Part shown: piece after piece, positions 1 to 8,458 of the stretch | Numbering within the stretch: the stretch's first letter is position 1 | Layout of the letters: each line of letters starts with the position of its first letter | Origin: Oceanospirillum maris DSM 6286 | GTDB lineage: Bacteria > Pseudomonadota > Gammaproteobacteria > Pseudomonadales > Halomonadaceae | DNA: 64,000 bases | Direction of reading: 5' to 3' | Assembly (NCBI RefSeq): GCF_000422865.1 | Contig: NZ_AUGW01000008.1 | Span: 150,118-214,117 of the forward strand | Position numbers and translations under genes: made by a program | Notes under the pieces: model-generated | What the model was told of the DNA's origin: nothing | Seen by the model: the letters and a program-made list of their open reading frames with translations, nothing else | Database searches by the model: none

Positions 1-1337
1 AGAGACAGCTTCTTCTCAAGGTAGTGAATGTTAACACCACCTTCCATAAAGCCACTGTCGCGTACTAGATCTTGTTGTAGCGCGATATTGGACTTGATGC
101 CTTCAATCACGATCTCATCTAGAGCATTACGCATACGGGTTAGCGCGATTTCACGGGTTTCACCCCAGGTAATCAGCTTACCAATTAAGGAGTCGTAATA
201 AGGCGGTACGGTGTAACCATCATAAAGATGGCTGTCCATACGTACGCCTAAACCACCCGGTGAATGGAAGTGATCCACTCGGCCAGGGGATGGTAGGAAC
301 GTTTTTGAATCTTCGGCATTAATACGACACTCGAATGAGTGGCCACGAATGACAATATCTTCTTGTTTGATGCTCAGAGGCTGGCCGCTAGCAATGCGTA
401 GCTGCTCTTTAACGATATCAACACCGGTAACCATCTCAGATACTGGATGCTCTACCTGTACGCGGGTGTTCATCTCGATAAAGTAGAAACCACCGTCTTC
501 GTATAGGAACTCAAACGTACCTGCACCGCGGTAGCCAATATCAACACAGGCTTTTACACAGCGCTCTTGCACTTCACGACGAATCTCATCAGGAATGCCA
601 GGTGCTGGCGCTTCTTCCAAGACTTTCTGGTGACGGCGTTGCAAAGAGCAATCACGATCACCAAGGTGAATCGCATTGCCTTGGCCGTCTGACAGTACTT
701 GGATTTCAACGTGACGTGGGTTCTGTAGGAATTTTTCCATGTAAACCGTATCATCACCAAATGCAGCTTTTGCCTCTGCTTTAGTCACTTGTACGGCGTT
801 AACCAGGTGTGCTTCCGTATGTACAACACGCATACCACGACCACCGCCGCCTGACGCAGCTTTGATGATGATGGGAAGGCCGATGCGGCGTGCGGTTTTT
901 AGAATATATTCTGCATCGTCTGGTAGCGGGCCGTCGGAGCCTGGAACCGTTGGAACACCAGCTTTTTTCATCGCCTCAATAGCGGATACTTTATCGCCCA
1001 TTAGACGAATAACATCAGCTTTAGGGCCTATAAATTTAAAGCCGCAGCGTTCAACTTGTTCTGCAAAATCGGCATTTTCAGCTAGGAAACCATAACCTGG
1101 GTGAATCGCTTCGGAGTCCGTGACTTCTGCCGCGCTAATGATCGCAGGAATGTTCAGATAGCTATCGGTTGAAGATGCTGGGCCGATACAAACAGATTCG
1201 TCAGCGAGACGAACATGCATTAGATCACGGTCAGCTGTAGAGTGAACGGCTACAGTCTTAATGCCTAATTCTTTACAGGCACGCAGAATACGCAGCGCGA
1301 TTTCACCCCGGTTTGCAATAAGTACTTTATCAAGCAT
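1..1337 (-). CDS. accC: AccC, biotin carboxylase subunit of acetyl-CoA carboxylase (3' end outside window)
   Basis: Carboxylates the biotin on AccB using ATP and bicarbonate, the first half-reaction of acetyl-CoA carboxylase in fatty-acid synthesis (cytoplasm). Read on the minus strand, the protein begins [20 protein letters not shown], the typical biotin-carboxylase N-terminus. It continues with the glycine-rich ATP-grasp loop GGGGRGMR, a [14 protein letters not shown] active-site segment and an LPSPG segment. About 445 codons lie in the window; E. coli AccC has 449 residues, so only a few C-terminal residues should be missing. The ATG at 1337 follows accB by 42 bp in the same direction, the usual accB-accC operon. 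No damage is seen. The identification is family knowledge applied to clear motifs. Confidence 0.96.
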   Translation of the reverse strand, partial: MLDKVLIANRGEIALRILRACKELGIKTVAVHSTADRDLMHVRLADESVCIGPASSTDSYLNIPAIISAAEVTDSEAIHPGYGFLAENADFAEQVERCGFKFIGPKADVIRLMGDKVSAIEAMKKAGVPTVPGSDGPLPDDAEYILKTARRIGLPIIIKAASGGGGRGMRVVHTEAHLVNAVQVTKAEAKAAFGDDTVYMEKFLQNPRHVEIQVLSDGQGNAIHLGDRDCSLQRRHQKVLEEAPAPGIPDEIRREVQERCVKACVDIGYRGAGTFEFLYEDGGFYFIEMNTRVQVEHPVSEMVTGVDIVKEQLRIASGQPLSIKQEDIVIRGHSFECRINAEDSKTFLPSPGRVDHFHSPGGLGVRMDSHLYDGYTVPPYYDSLIGKLITWGETREIALTRMRNALDEIVIEGIKSNIALQQDLVRDSGFMEGGVNIHYLEKKLS

Positions 1338-1379
1338 GATCGAGCCTTATGAATTCTGGAGTCAATGGAAACTGCGTAA

Positions 1380-1823
1380 TTAAACGATCGTGACTAGAGG
1401 CTGATCGAATTCAACCGCTTGACCGTCTTCTACTAGAATTTCACCGATAGTACCGTCTTTATCTGCTTCAATCTGATTCATCATCTTCATCGCTTCAACG
1501 ATGCAGATAGTGTCACCTTTCTTAACTTGCTGACCCACTTCTACAAACACTTTAGAACCAGGCGCTGGAGAGCGATAAAAAGTACCAACCATTGGCGATG
1601 TAACAATATGGCCGGTAGGAGCGGCAGGTGCAGCCGGAGCAGATGCCGCAGCAACAGGTGCAGCAGGAGCCGGTGCTGCTACTGGTGCAGGAGCATACTG
1701 AACAGGAGCTGTTGCCATATTACGGCTGATACGTACGGACTCTTCGCCTTCTTGGATTTCGATTTCAGCAATGTTGGATTCTTCCAGCAGCTCAATCAGT
1801 TTTTTAACTTTACGAATATCCAT
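1380..1823 (-). CDS. accB: AccB, biotin carboxyl carrier protein
   Basis: Carries the covalently bound biotin that shuttles carboxyl groups between AccC and the AccAD transferase. The 147-aa protein has an N-terminal dimerisation segment, a flexible Ala/Pro-rich linker at about residues 40-70, and a C-terminal biotinyl domain. The domain contains EAMKM, whose lysine (about residue 113) is the biotinylation site. Length is close to the roughly 156 aa of E. coli. It starts at ATG 1823 and sits directly upstream of accC in the same operon, downstream of aroQ in reading direction. AccBC levels are autoregulated in some bacteria; nothing here proves that for this gene. Confidence 0.97.
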   Translation of the reverse strand: MDIRKVKKLIELLEESNIAEIEIQEGEESVRISRNMATAPVQYAPAPVAAPAPAAPVAAASAPAAPAAPTGHIVTSPMVGTFYRSPAPGSKVFVEVGQQVKKGDTICIVEAMKMMNQIEADKDGTIGEILVEDGQAVEFDQPLVTIV

Positions 1824-2011
1824 GATTAATCTCTTTTTGCATGTGAGTGGAACAAAATAAACCGTATCCGGTTTACTGTTATGTGCATTCTGCTAAGGCA
1901 GATAATTTGTTTAAGCGTGCTTTAACCTGAAGGTGAAACGTGGGTCTTCAGGTCTACTTTAATATCCGAGTTAATTTCAGGGCTGATTTTAGGTCTATGC
2001 GTATTTCAGAA

Positions 2012-2470
2012 CTACACCAGCTTAATGGCATTTTTATCAATATATTGTAGCGCTGCGGCTAAAGCAAAATCGTACCCTTGTGCTCCTAAGCCACAAATGA
2101 CTCCTTGGGCAACATCTGATAAATAGGAATGGTGCCGGAAAGGTTCACGGGCATGGACATTAGACAGATGAACTTCAATAAAGGGGATTTGCACGCCTAA
2201 TAAGGCATCTCGCAGGGCGACACTGGTGTGGGTAAAGGCAGCGGGATTGATAATAATAAAGTTGACGCTTTCGCTACGGGCTTCATGAATACGATCGATC
2301 AGTGCGTGTTCGGCATTGCTTTGGAAGCATTCCAATTGATGGCCTTGACTGGATGCTGTAACTGCTAGATGCTCTGAAATATCAGAGAGAGTCTGGTGAC
2401 CATAAATCTCAGGTTCACGAGTACCCAATAGGTTTAAATTTGGGCCATTTAACACGAGTATCGAAGCCAT
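2012..2470 (-). CDS. aroQ: AroQ, type II 3-dehydroquinate dehydratase
   Basis: Converts 3-dehydroquinate to 3-dehydroshikimate in the shikimate pathway (cytoplasm; the family forms dodecamers). The hallmark start [20 protein letters not shown] is present with the catalytic Arg18 and Tyr23, followed by [13 protein letters not shown] and the [20 protein letters not shown] substrate-binding segment. I chose ATG 2470 (152 aa) because family members start a few residues before the ILVLNGPN motif. The longer frame opens only with a TTG at 2488. It lies 188 bp upstream of accB in the same direction, an arrangement common in gammaproteobacteria, so the three may be cotranscribed. Confidence 0.95.
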   Translation of the reverse strand: MASILVLNGPNLNLLGTREPEIYGHQTLSDISEHLAVTASSQGHQLECFQSNAEHALIDRIHEARSESVNFIIINPAAFTHTSVALRDALLGVQIPFIEVHLSNVHAREPFRHHSYLSDVAQGVICGLGAQGYDFALAAALQYIDKNAIKLV

Positions 2471-2891
2471 AATAATGCGTGCATCCAAAGGGCAAAATTG
2501 AAAAAATAAAAAGCAAACAGCTGTTTGAGCTTGTTTGCTGTTAAAATCTATAAAAAGAAGATGATTTGTATTAAATATCCGCTAAATGATGACGAAATAG
2601 TAAATCATACTCTTTGAAGGTGGCTAGTTTGCCGAATTTGTAAGATGTTGTCCAGTTTTCGTATGTTCAGCCTTGTTTGGCTACTTTTTACCGCGTGTTA
2701 CTGAATTTTGTCCCTTTGTACACTTAATGCCTTATTTCAATCGTGTGTGCTCTGCTTCAAGTCTCTTTGTGATGGATTAAGTGCTGAATAAGCCATAAAA
2801 ATGTTTTTTATAGACTTGTTTTTTATGGCCTGCCCCAGGGCTTATTCTAGCAGGATACTTTGGTGAGATTAGCACCGTTCAAGGCGTGATA
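2471..2891. other. Non-coding gap between aroQ and the DsbD-domain gene
   Basis: This 420-bp AT-rich stretch contains no convincing reading frame. It should hold the aroQ-accBC promoter. I see a perfect 14-bp palindrome CAAACAGCTGTTTG at 2514-2527, close upstream of aroQ, and a 10-bp-stem inverted repeat at 2792-2829 downstream of the DsbD-domain gene. I looked for the missing membrane and thioredoxin domains of DsbD here on the minus strand and found no trace. Confidence 0.6.
2792..2829 (-). terminator. Possible terminator after the DsbD-domain gene
   Basis: An inverted repeat with perfect 10-bp arms (GCCATAAAAA and TTTTTATGGC) around an 18-nt loop lies about 60 bp past the stop of the minus-strand DsbD-domain gene. 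The stem is AT-rich and is not followed by a strong U tract, so the call is weak. Confidence 0.3.
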
Positions 2892-3413
2892 TTAGCGCGG
2901 TACAAGACTGATTTCTTGAGTATGCGGTGGGTAACAAAGCCCCGCTTCTGCACAGCCTTGAAATGTCACGTTAATAACAACGCCTTTTTGTAATTGGCTC
3001 TTACTCGCCTCTATGCCATAGCTTAGTTGAACCGTATCCCGAAATATCTCCACATCCCCTTGAAACTCGTCATGAACAGGTTCACCTCTAGGAATCGAAA
3101 TCTCAGAAAGCTCTGTGTGCTCAGGCAATAGAACATCTACTCTGAATCTTGAGCGGTATAGATAGTGCTCTGGCTCTATTTTCCAAGTAAGATCAAGAGT
3201 CGACCCTTTTAAGGCGGCTTTGAGTAGGAACGCTTGCTCAACCGGCAGAAAACCTGTTGCAGAAGCGCTACCAAAACCAGCATTTTTTGTTGAAGATAGC
3301 TTAGAGTCTGCAGAGGGTTGATCGAAAAAACCGGCCATACCCACACTCGTTTGGCAGTAAAGTACGATGGCAATAAAAAATGAAAATGCTGTTGATCGCT
3401 TCAAAATGGTCAT
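2892..3413 (-). CDS. Stand-alone DsbD alpha-domain protein (N-terminal domain of thiol:disulfide interchange protein DsbD only)
   Basis: Resembles the periplasmic N-terminal domain of DsbD, which passes electrons from the DsbD membrane domain to DsbC/DsbG. Visible features are an N-terminal hydrophobic segment (SFFIAIVLYC, a signal peptide), an immunoglobulin-like beta region, and the motif GCAEAGLCYPP with the redox cysteine pair (about Cys154 and Cys160). The frame stops about 12 residues later. Normal DsbD continues for some 400 residues with eight membrane helices and a thioredoxin domain, absent here. I placed the start at ATG 3413 to put the signal peptide first; ATG 3449 or a start at 3545 are possible. 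In related genomes dsbD often precedes aroQ-accBC, so this may be a deletion remnant or a dedicated periplasmic module. Confidence 0.75.
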   Translation of the reverse strand: MTILKRSTAFSFFIAIVLYCQTSVGMAGFFDQPSADSKLSSTKNAGFGSASATGFLPVEQAFLLKAALKGSTLDLTWKIEPEHYLYRSRFRVDVLLPEHTELSEISIPRGEPVHDEFQGDVEIFRDTVQLSYGIEASKSQLQKGVVINVTFQGCAEAGLCYPPHTQEISLVPR

Positions 3414-3625
3414 CCTAATGAAATGGTTTAACGATGTTGTTATAGTCATAAGATCATCTATTTTCCATAGGGTTCCAGTGAGTTTATGTTCAATGTAGAG
3501 TTCTATACCTTTTTGCGCATCGTACCCACTATACTTAGCTTGCACGCATTGTAACCTGATTGTTGTAATCTGAATCCAATCGACCGCATTTAATATTAAT
3601 AGTTTCTAATAAGGACACAAAAGAT

Positions 3626-4678
3626 ATGTTAAAGCAGCTAGGAGCAAGAGTCCTTGGCCTGTGGGACAACTTGAAGGATCGTATGCCCGGTGGTTTTGCG
3701 GGCAAAATTATTGGCGGTGGCCTTGCTGTTTATTTAGTAGGGGCTGTGGGGGTTGGTTGGTACTGGAGTCAAGAACCTGAGACTTTTTCTGTGCGCGAGC
3801 ACGTTCAAAGTCAAGCTCAGTTAAATAACGTAAAAGAGGGTACGGTGGGTTACGCAACCACAACAACCATGATCTGCATTGCAGAAACTTTATTAGACAA
3901 ACGCGGTGGTTATCTGAGTAATGATCGTTTTCCACCGGGGTTGTGGCTGGATAATGTTCCGAACTGGGAATATGGCGTATTGATTCAATTGCGGGATATG
4001 AGCCGTTCGTTGCGTAAAGACATCTCTCGATCGCAATCACAATCGACAGAAGATAAAGACCTGACGGTGGTTGAGCCGCAATTTAATTTTGATAGTAATA
4101 GCTGGATTTTACCTTCCTCTGAAGGTGAGTATCGCCAAGGAATTAAAGCATTAATTAGCTATCGTGACCGTTTGGCCGATGATAATCAGAATGACGCCCA
4201 GTTTTATGCCCGTTCCGATAACCTTCGTAACTGGTTGATGGATGTAGAAACACGGTTGGGAAGCCTGTCTCAGCGGCTTAGTGCTAGTGTGGGGAAAAGC
4301 CAAGAAAATATCGATTTGGCAGGCGATCGTTCTGCAACACAATCCACTCGAACACCTGATTTACAGCAAGTGAGAACGCCTTGGACTGAGATTGATGATG
4401 TATTCTATGAAGCCCGAGGCACGGCTTGGGCTTTGATTCATCTTATGAAAGCAGTCGAGACTGATTTTCAAGGTGTATTAGAAGACAAGAATGCAGAAGT
4501 AAGTTTACGTCAAATTATACGGGAGCTTGAGTCAACTCAGGAAAACATGTGGAGCCCGATGATTCTTAATGGCAGTGGCTTCGGTGTCTTTGCTAATCAC
4601 TCTTTAGTAATGGCTTCTTATATATCACGGGCTAATGCTGCCATTATTGATTTGAGAGAACTACTCTCAAGAGGATGA
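3626..4678 (+). CDS. DUF2333 family inner-membrane-anchored protein
   Basis: A 350-aa protein of unknown function that I place in the DUF2333 family of proteobacterial proteins. A single hydrophobic segment at about residues 27-47 follows a basic N-terminus. The rest, including an EGTVGYATTTTMICIAETLL stretch and a GLWLDNVPNWEYGVL stretch, is soluble and probably periplasmic. The C-terminal part is rich in predicted helix. It is divergent from the DsbD-domain gene, with promoters presumably in the 200 bp between them, and is followed after 130 bp by the small Rossmann protein on the same strand. No catalytic residues can be assigned. Confidence 0.75.
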   Translation: MLKQLGARVLGLWDNLKDRMPGGFAGKIIGGGLAVYLVGAVGVGWYWSQEPETFSVREHVQSQAQLNNVKEGTVGYATTTTMICIAETLLDKRGGYLSNDRFPPGLWLDNVPNWEYGVLIQLRDMSRSLRKDISRSQSQSTEDKDLTVVEPQFNFDSNSWILPSSEGEYRQGIKALISYRDRLADDNQNDAQFYARSDNLRNWLMDVETRLGSLSQRLSASVGKSQENIDLAGDRSATQSTRTPDLQQVRTPWTEIDDVFYEARGTAWALIHLMKAVETDFQGVLEDKNAEVSLRQIIRELESTQENMWSPMILNGSGFGVFANHSLVMASYISRANAAIIDLRELLSRG

Positions 4679-4808
4679 TTCAAAGCAATAAACTCTTTAA
4701 TAGTCATTGGCTTACACGAAAAATGGTCTTGTTCTCTTTGCAAATACCTGTTTTTTTGTCACTCTCAAGAGAGCGTTTTAGGCAATAAAACAAAAAAGGA
4801 AATAAAAC

Positions 4809-5189
4809 ATGAATACGGAGCACTTTAAAATAGCGGTTATTGGTGCAGGTCATGCAGGTATTGAGCTGCTGCAGAAGCTTTTTGAAGCGGACTTTATTGA
4901 TATCGTTGGTGTGGCTGATACCAATGATAACGCCCCTGGTATGTTATTAGCGCGGGAAAATAAGGTGTTAACGACAACGGATATGAATAGTCTGTTAGTT
5001 GAAAGTACAAACATCGACATTATTATTGATGTTACCGGCGTTAAGGCTGTACGTGATGCTTTACGTACACATATGCAAGAAAGCGGCAACTATCACACGG
5101 TGATTATGCATGAGCGGATCTCTGCTTTGCTGTTGTCATTATTTAGCGGTGAAATGATTGCAACTAAAGCCAGTGATGATTTTTACTAG
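4809..5189 (+). CDS. Small stand-alone Rossmann-fold (NAD-binding oxidoreductase-type) protein
   Basis: The 126-aa protein begins with a dinucleotide-binding beta-alpha-beta unit (IAVIGAGHAGIELLQKLFEA, a GxGxxG-type loop) followed by IVGVADTNDNAPGMLLARE and DIIIDVTGV. This is the N-terminal NAD-binding half of Gfo/Idh or acetaldehyde-dehydrogenase-like enzymes. No C-terminal catalytic or dimerisation domain follows, and the sequence ends after about 126 residues. An AAGGA ribosome site precedes the ATG. Such lone domains can act as redox or ligand sensors, but nothing here shows what this one does. It stands alone before a strong bidirectional terminator. Confidence 0.7.
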   Translation: MNTEHFKIAVIGAGHAGIELLQKLFEADFIDIVGVADTNDNAPGMLLARENKVLTTTDMNSLLVESTNIDIIIDVTGVKAVRDALRTHMQESGNYHTVIMHERISALLLSLFSGEMIATKASDDFY

Positions 5190-5256
5190 GTTTGTTGTTT
5201 TAGCTGAATGCCGCTAGTTGAACATTGTTAATTGAATGGCGTCGTAAAAAGACGCC

Positions 5257-5292
5257 GATGAAATAAGGCTCCCTAGGGAGCCTTATTTCATC
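5257..5292. terminator. Bidirectional intrinsic terminator (36-bp perfect palindrome)
   Basis: A perfect palindrome centred on CCCTAGGG at 5271-5278 with 18-nt arms. It lies between the convergent Rossmann-protein gene and thiolase gene. The outer arms are A/T-rich, giving U-rich ends on either strand, as expected for a terminator serving both. Confidence 0.85.
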
Positions 5293-5317
5293 GAGTACGC
5301 TAAAGATACTACTGCTG

Positions 5318-6496
5318 TTAACGCTCAATCAGCATTGCAATGCCTTGTCCACCGCCGATGCAGAGGCTGGCTACAGCATATTTTCCTTGAACCCTTTCCA
5401 GCTCATAAATCGCTTTCACTGTGATCACAGCACCTGTGGCACCTACGGGATGACCTAAAGAAATTCCACTGCCATTAGGGTTTACTTTGTCTTCTGGTAG
5501 GCCTAAATCTTTCGCTACGGCCAAAGCTTGAGCTGCGAATGCTTCATTGACTTCCCAAACGTCGATATCGTTAACGCTTAAATTGTGCTTTTCAAGTAGT
5601 TGTCGTATTGCTGGTACTGGCCCGATACCCATATATTTAGGCTCAACGGCGGCAAAGCTATAGCCAACCAATTTTGCCATAGGCGTTAGGCCTAGTTTTT
5701 CAGCTTCAGACTCAGACATCATCGTAACAGCGGCGGCGGCATCGTTTAGACCGGATGCGTTACCTGCCGTGACCGACCCTTCTTTTTGAAAGGCTGGGCG
5801 TAACTTCGTCATATCTTCAACGGTGCAGTTATGACGGATATGCTCATCTACTGAAAACAGGGTACTGCCTTTTCGGCTTTTGAGTTCAACGGGCATAATC
5901 TGATCGTTAAAGTAACCTTTTTCTGTTGCAGCCTGCGCCCGCTGATGACTTAACACGGCAAGGGCATCTTGCTGTTCACGGCTGACTTGCCACTTTTCAG
6001 CAATATTCTCAGCGGTAACGCCCATATGATAGTTTTCCATTGGGCAGGTGAGAGCACCGGTCATGGAATCAATGATTTGGCTATCACCCATACGTTGACC
6101 AAAGCGAGCGGCAGGCACCCAATATTGAGCGCGGCTCATGGATTCTGCACCACCGGCTACAGCGGCGGAACAAACGCCAAGCTCAATCTGTTGTGCAGCA
6201 GTAATAATAGCCTGCAGACCACTACCGCATAGACGGTTAACGGTCAGTGCTGGGGTGTTTTCAGGTAAGCCGCCTTCAAGTGCCGCTACTCGGCTGATAT
6301 ACATATCGCGGCGGTCGGTGTGTAGTACATTACCGAATACAACGTGACCGATCTGCTCAGGTTGTAAATTGGCACGAGCAACCGCTTCACGGGTCACCGA
6401 TGCAGCTAACGTTGTGGCGGGCACGTCTTTTAGGCTGCCGCCGAAGCCACCAATCGCGGTGCGTACCGCACTAAGAAAAACAACACGTTGGGTCAT
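5318..6496 (-). CDS. Thiolase family acyl-CoA/acetyl-CoA acetyltransferase
   Basis: A 392-aa thiolase that cleaves or forms 3-ketoacyl-CoA. The active-site residues fall at nearly the positions known for biosynthetic thiolases: nucleophile Cys90 in NRLCGSGLQA, His349 in GHPVGATG and Cys379 in SLCIGGGQG. NEAFAAQ and the GNASGLNDAAAA segment are also present. ATG 6496 was chosen because GGAG lies about 7 bp before it; the longer frame starts at a TTG inside that ribosome site. It follows the acyl-CoA ligase by 56 bp on the same strand, so the two form a ligase-thiolase degradation operon. Whether it prefers acetoacetyl-CoA or longer ketoacyl-CoA cannot be told from sequence. Confidence 0.93.
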   Translation of the reverse strand: MTQRVVFLSAVRTAIGGFGGSLKDVPATTLAASVTREAVARANLQPEQIGHVVFGNVLHTDRRDMYISRVAALEGGLPENTPALTVNRLCGSGLQAIITAAQQIELGVCSAAVAGGAESMSRAQYWVPAARFGQRMGDSQIIDSMTGALTCPMENYHMGVTAENIAEKWQVSREQQDALAVLSHQRAQAATEKGYFNDQIMPVELKSRKGSTLFSVDEHIRHNCTVEDMTKLRPAFQKEGSVTAGNASGLNDAAAAVTMMSESEAEKLGLTPMAKLVGYSFAAVEPKYMGIGPVPAIRQLLEKHNLSVNDIDVWEVNEAFAAQALAVAKDLGLPEDKVNPNGSGISLGHPVGATGAVITVKAIYELERVQGKYAVASLCIGGGQGIAMLIER

Positions 6497-6552
6497 AATT
6501 TGCTCCAAAATAGAAAATTAGAGGGCTGTCTGCCCCTGATCATTACGTTTAA

Positions 6553-8196
6553 TTAATGGCTTAGCTGAGCGCGGATCTCTTTTTTGTTGATCTTGCCAAC
6601 CGAGGTTTTGGGAATGTCATCTACCATCTGAATCTCATCAGGAATAGCCCATTTAGATAGATGCCCAGATTCAACATACTGTTGTAGGTGTTGTTGCAAG
6701 GTTGCTTGGGTCAGCTCCGGCTGTTTTGGTACGACCATCGCGAAAGGTCTTTCACCCCATTTTTCATCAGGCACGCCTACCACGGCGACAGCAGCAACAT
6801 CGGGGTGTTGGCTAATCAGGTTTTCCAGCTCGATGGAGGAAAGCCATTCACCGCCGGTTTTAATGACATCTTTAATACGGTCTTTAATTTCAACAAAGCC
6901 ATTCTCATGGATGCTGGCAACGTCACCGGTGTGAAGGCGACCGCCCTGCCATAGTTCTTCCTGCTTTTGATCTTCTTTAAAGTAGCCTTGAGTTAACCAG
7001 GGTGCCTGTACCGTTATCTCTCCTACCGCTCGGCCATCATGTACCGCCAGGCTTCCATCGGGTTCGCTAATTGTCAGATCCACAAAGTTAACGGGAACCC
7101 CTGTTAAGGTGCGGTACTTCAACTGTTGCGCCATAGGTAATGAACGCTGTTCTTTATTGAGGTGCGTTACTGTCAGTAAAGGACAGGTTTCTGACATGCC
7201 GTAAGCGGAGTAAATATCGGCACCTTTATCGATTGCCGCTTGAGCTAAACCTTGGGGTAAAGCGCTACCGCCAATTAGAATCTTCCAGTTATCCAAGCGG
7301 GTTTTCTGGCCGGTCTCGCAGGCTAACAGCATCTGTAAAATAGTAGGTACGCAGTGGGAAACAGTGACTTTGTGGTCACGGATCAGGCGGACCAGCAGAT
7401 CTGGCTCATAGCGCCCTGGATAGATTTGAGTACAGTTCAGCATCACGGCAACGTAGGGTACGCCCCAGGCGTGTACGTGGAACATTGGAGTGATCGGCAT
7501 ATAAACAGAGTCGGAGCGCAGCAGAGGTAAGCCTTCATAGCTGCCCAGCGTTGTTGCCATATTCATGGTGTGTAGCACCAGTTGCCGGTGGCTGAAGTAA
7601 ACCCCTTTAGGATTGCCGGTGGTGCCGGTGGTGTAGAAGGTTGTGGCGATGCTGTTCTCATCGAAGTCTGGGAACTCACAAATCGGCTCCTGGGTGCGTA
7701 GCAGAGCTTCGTACTCACCGATAAAATCGATCTCTCCAACGGTTTCGCTATTGCTGGTATCGGTTAGTCGAATATAGCCGTCAACGGTGGTTAAATGATC
7801 CTGAATCTGTTGTACAAGAGGGATAAAATCATCATGGGCGAGTACCAGCTTATCTTCCGCATGGTTCATGGTGTAGGCAATCTGCTCTGGGGACAGGCGG
7901 ATATTAACGTGGTGTAGCACGGCTCCCAACATAGGGATGGCAAAGTAGCACTCTAAATAGCGATGACTATCCCAGTCCATTACGGCAACCGTGTCCCCTG
8001 CCTCAACGCCTGCAGCTTTTAACGTGTTGGCAAGCTGCTGTACGCGCTGACGAAATTCATCGTAGCTGAATTCAGCTTCGCCTCGGTAGCTGATTTTATT
8101 GTCTGGCTCAAAGCGACCAGCAGAAGCAAAAATCTGTTTGATCAGTAGTGGATAGTTTTTGGCGGCTTTTGCACTTGGCAGAATTTTGGTTGGCAT
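6553..8196 (-). CDS. AMP-binding fatty acyl-CoA ligase (AlkK/DmdB-like)
   Basis: Activates a carboxylic acid to its CoA thioester through an acyl-adenylate. The 547-aa protein contains the AMP-binding P-loop [11 protein letters not shown], the [10 protein letters not shown] segment, the [11 protein letters not shown] hinge region and the C-terminal [14 protein letters not shown] and [14 protein letters not shown] motifs with the catalytic lysine. Overall it looks like medium-chain ligases such as AlkK and the methylmercaptopropionate-CoA ligase DmdB; I cannot choose between these substrates. ATG 8196 is preferred because GGAG precedes it by 7 bp, while the longer frame begins with TTG. It is the first gene of a two-gene operon with the thiolase, divergent from an AraC-family regulator that is the obvious candidate controller. 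Confidence 0.9.
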   Translation of the reverse strand: MPTKILPSAKAAKNYPLLIKQIFASAGRFEPDNKISYRGEAEFSYDEFRQRVQQLANTLKAAGVEAGDTVAVMDWDSHRYLECYFAIPMLGAVLHHVNIRLSPEQIAYTMNHAEDKLVLAHDDFIPLVQQIQDHLTTVDGYIRLTDTSNSETVGEIDFIGEYEALLRTQEPICEFPDFDENSIATTFYTTGTTGNPKGVYFSHRQLVLHTMNMATTLGSYEGLPLLRSDSVYMPITPMFHVHAWGVPYVAVMLNCTQIYPGRYEPDLLVRLIRDHKVTVSHCVPTILQMLLACETGQKTRLDNWKILIGGSALPQGLAQAAIDKGADIYSAYGMSETCPLLTVTHLNKEQRSLPMAQQLKYRTLTGVPVNFVDLTISEPDGSLAVHDGRAVGEITVQAPWLTQGYFKEDQKQEELWQGGRLHTGDVASIHENGFVEIKDRIKDVIKTGGEWLSSIELENLISQHPDVAAVAVVGVPDEKWGERPFAMVVPKQPELTQATLQQHLQQYVESGHLSKWAIPDEIQMVDDIPKTSVGKINKKEIRAQLSH

Positions 8197-8361
8197 GTTC
8201 AATCTCCATTGTTTTTGTTATGTCGTCGCGCGTTTTATGGTCTTTTTTAAATAAAGCCTTGAGCATCGATTCTTGAGCGAAAAGGGTGTGCGTAACAAGT
8301 GCTTGTCACCTATAGATAATTAAATGGCGTGAAATGATAAATATATAAACTTATTACTCGA

Positions 8362-8407
8362 TAGCGGCTTAACTTAAATAGCCACTTGATTTAAATAGCG
8401 GCTTAAA
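8362..8407 (+). repeat. 17-bp direct repeats in the ligase/regulator divergent promoter region
   Basis: Two consecutive 17-bp units (8362-8378, 8379-8395) and a third partial unit (8396-8407) share TAGC..CTT.A.TTAAA. They lie between the divergent acyl-CoA ligase operon and the AraC-type regulator gene. AraC-family proteins bind directly repeated half-sites about 17 bp long, so these may be operators. That is inference from spacing and position. Confidence 0.55.
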
Positions 8408-8458
8408 ATGTACGTCTTTAATTGATCTGATCATTTTCTGAGCTAGAGGTATTCAGCC

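Noticed and set aside
1527..1829. 100-aa plus-strand frame opposite accB, rich in Arg, Ser and Cys
   Set aside because: It is the antisense reading of the Ala/Pro-rich linker of accB; the accB frame is clearly the real one.
5415..5430. CTGTGATCACAG palindrome resembling a CRP half-site pair
   Set aside because: It lies within the thiolase coding sequence and its centre spacing does not fit a CRP site.
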